A DNA stretch of 22,774 nucleotides, from NCBI GenBank assembly GCA_002327525.1, contig DCWG01000054.1:1-22774 (forward strand), given 5' to 3'. Each line of letters opens with the position of its first letter. Within the stretch, counting starts at the first letter, position 1. A program made the translations under genes and the position numbers. Below are positions 21,181 to 22,774 of this stretch, in pieces. This DNA is from Gammaproteobacteria bacterium UBA2168. Lineage in GTDB: Bacteria > Pseudomonadota > Gammaproteobacteria > Pseudomonadales > Azotimanducaceae. Below the pieces are notes generated by a model that ran no database searches, was not told the DNA's origin, and worked only from the letters and a program-made list of their open reading frames with translations.

Positions 21181-22774
21181 ATGAACAGTATCAAGGGAAG
21201 GCTCCTGACTTTCTGTTTCGCGAGTGCCGCTAGTATTTGCCTGGCCGAGCCGCGCGCCGACTCCGAGACAGCCGACGAGACACTCGTCGTCTACAGTGTG
21301 CGGCTCGAGCAACCGATGGCGGAGGTCGGCTCCAGCGTGACGGTCATCACGTCCGAGGACATGGATGCGATGGGGGTGGATTTCGCCCTGGACGCCATCG
21401 CGACCGCGCCCGGTGTGACCGTCAATCAGAGTGGTTCGTTTGGCGGTCTTGCATCCGTTCGCATTCGCGGTGCTTCAAGTGCGCAGACGCTGGTCGTCGT
21501 GGATGGCGCCGTGGTCAACGATCCGACGTCCCCAGGTGGCGGTTTCGACTTCGCGCGGTTCGATACCCAGAGCATCGAGCGCATCGAAATCCTGAAAGGG
21601 CCGCAGTCCACACTGTGGGGCTCCGATGCGATTGGCGGTGTGGTCAATATCATCACGCGGCGGCCGGCCGAAGCGCTCAAGGGTAATCTGTTCCTGGAGG
21701 GAGGCTCTTTCGGGTCGATGCGCGGCGGAGCCGCCATCACCGGTGCGTACGATGGGTACGACTTTCGTCTCGGTGTCAGCCATCACGACAGCGATGGCAT
21801 TTCCAGGGCGGACGAGGAAAACGGCAACAAAGAAGAAGATGGCTTCGAATCCACCATCGTGAGTGCCAGCGGTAGTGTGAGACTGCCCGGAAAGGCCCAT
21901 CTGCAGGCGCGGGTGGTTTGGACCGAGGCGGAGTCGGAATTCGACAGCTTCGTATTCGGTGCCCAGGGTAACGTCGGCGACGGTAACGAACTGACCGAGA
22001 TGGAAGAGCTTACCGGTACCGTGACGCTGCGTGTGCCGCTGCTGGACGGCAAACTCGACAATCTGCTCCTGGCTGGATACTCCGACATCGAGCGAACCAA
22101 CTACACCGATGGACGCTTCGGTTTCTCAAGTGAGGGCGATCGCGTCGTGTACAGATATCGGGGGACGCTGGCGGTCAGTCATGGCCACCGGCTGGCATTT
22201 GGATTAGAGCGGGAGGAGATCGAGACGAGAGGAGGAGAGACGTCATTGGACGGACGGTTCGCCCTCTACGAATGGCAACCGCTAGAATCGCTCACCCTGA
22301 CCGCCGGTTTGCGCCGTGACGATCACGAGCACTACGATCGTGAAACCACCGGCCGGTTCGCCGCGGCCTACAATCCGCACGAACGGGTCATGCTGCACGC
22401 CAGCTGGGGTGAGGGGTTCAAGGCACCTACCGTATTCCAGACCACTTTTTTTTGTTGCGGCGCCGCGGCACCGAATCCGAATCTGAAGCCGGAGACCTCT
22501 AAAGCCTGGGATGCCGGCATCACGGTTCGAACGGTCGATGCGCGCGGCGAATTGGATTTGACTTACTTCGATCAGGACACAGTCGATATGATCGACTTCT
22601 CCTTTACACTCGGCGGCTACGAGAACATCGCAGAAGTAAGGTCCGAGGGTGTCGAGCTTCACGGCCGCTATGGGTTGACAGACTGGCTCGACGCCTCGCT
22701 GAGCTACACCTACGTGGATGCGGAGGACGGCCCCGGTGACAGGCTGATCCGCATGCCGAGGCATTCCGGCAACC
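21181..22774 (+). CDS. btuB: BtuB-like TonB-dependent vitamin B12 receptor (3' truncated)
   Basis: The first 531 residues of an outer-membrane TonB-dependent transporter; the frame runs off the window without a stop. Residues 1-22 form a signal peptide (LLTFCFASAASICLA), followed by a TonB-box-like ETLVVYS at about 32-40. The plug domain has GVTVNQSGSFGG, VRIRGASSAQTLVVVDG and the hallmark EILKGPQSTLWGSDAIGGVVNIIT. Barrel strands follow, including PNPNLKPET preceded by a double cysteine (FFCCG). The cobalamin riboswitch directly upstream makes B12 (or another corrinoid) the likely ligand. ATG 21181 was chosen since it starts a clean signal peptide with GGGA ten bases upstream. The energy comes from TonB-ExbBD, which is not in the window. 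Confidence 0.9.
   Translation, partial: MNSIKGRLLTFCFASAASICLAEPRADSETADETLVVYSVRLEQPMAEVGSSVTVITSEDMDAMGVDFALDAIATAPGVTVNQSGSFGGLASVRIRGASSAQTLVVVDGAVVNDPTSPGGGFDFARFDTQSIERIEILKGPQSTLWGSDAIGGVVNIITRRPAEALKGNLFLEGGSFGSMRGGAAITGAYDGYDFRLGVSHHDSDGISRADEENGNKEEDGFESTIVSASGSVRLPGKAHLQARVVWTEAESEFDSFVFGAQGNVGDGNELTEMEELTGTVTLRVPLLDGKLDNLLLAGYSDIERTNYTDGRFGFSSEGDRVVYRYRGTLAVSHGHRLAFGLEREEIETRGGETSLDGRFALYEWQPLESLTLTAGLRRDDHEHYDRETTGRFAAAYNPHERVMLHASWGEGFKAPTVFQTTFFCCGAAAPNPNLKPETSKAWDAGITVRTVDARGELDLTYFDQDTVDMIDFSFTLGGYENIAEVRSEGVELHGRYGLTDWLDASLSYTYVDAEDGPGDRLIRMPRHSGN

Noticed and set aside
1..22774. Alternative genetic code (TGA as tryptophan or other amino acid) instead of selenocysteine
   Set aside because: TGA ends livH, livM, livG and livF at family-consistent lengths, so it is a normal stop in this genome.

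Overview
The window is compact, GC-rich bacterial DNA. It looks proteobacterial and most likely gammaproteobacterial, judging from a Liv-type ABC operon with an acyl-CoA ligase, an AidB-like flavoprotein, a lipoprotein-type solute-binding protein, NrdR-controlled nrdB and a riboswitch-controlled BtuB. No rRNA, tRNA, CRISPR array, insertion sequence or phage gene was seen.

Layout. 1-4841 (+) is a tightly overlapping operon: LivH-like permease (5' end cut by the window), LivM, LivG, LivF and a long-chain-type acyl-CoA synthetase. 4838-5452 (-) is a FrnE/DsbA-type thioredoxin-fold oxidoreductase that is only complete if an in-frame TGA is read through. 5540-5829 (-) is a broken PPOX-like gene. 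5904-9219 (+) holds a GldA-like dehydrogenase, an unrecognised membrane protein and a Liv-type solute-binding lipoprotein. 9262-12209 (-) is a tandem pair of carboxyltransferase genes, preceded on the same strand by an MFS transporter, a LACTB-like serine hydrolase and a type-B carboxylesterase (up to 16775). 16965-17735 (+) is exonuclease III, convergent with an AidB-like acyl-CoA dehydrogenase (17783-19450, -). 19523-19570 carries two NrdR boxes in front of nrdB (19600-20775, +). A cobalamin riboswitch (about 20851-21015) precedes a btuB-like TonB-dependent receptor that runs off the right end.

How the genes may work together. The Liv transporter, CoA ligase and solute-binding protein suggest import and CoA activation of an organic acid. 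The carboxyltransferases and esterase could belong to related acid metabolism, but nothing in the sequence fixes the substrate. ExoA and AidB-like form a DNA-damage-flavoured pair. nrdB and btuB are controlled separately, by NrdR and by a B12 riboswitch.

Most interesting observation. The oxidoreductase at 4838-5452 has TGA exactly where the first cysteine of its CPWC active site belongs (UPWC). A 7-bp stem with a G-containing 5-nt loop starts 14 nt after the TGA, the layout expected of a bacterial SECIS. I interpret it as a candidate selenoprotein. The main competing explanation is a nonsense mutation or sequence error, which the nearby broken gene makes worth testing.
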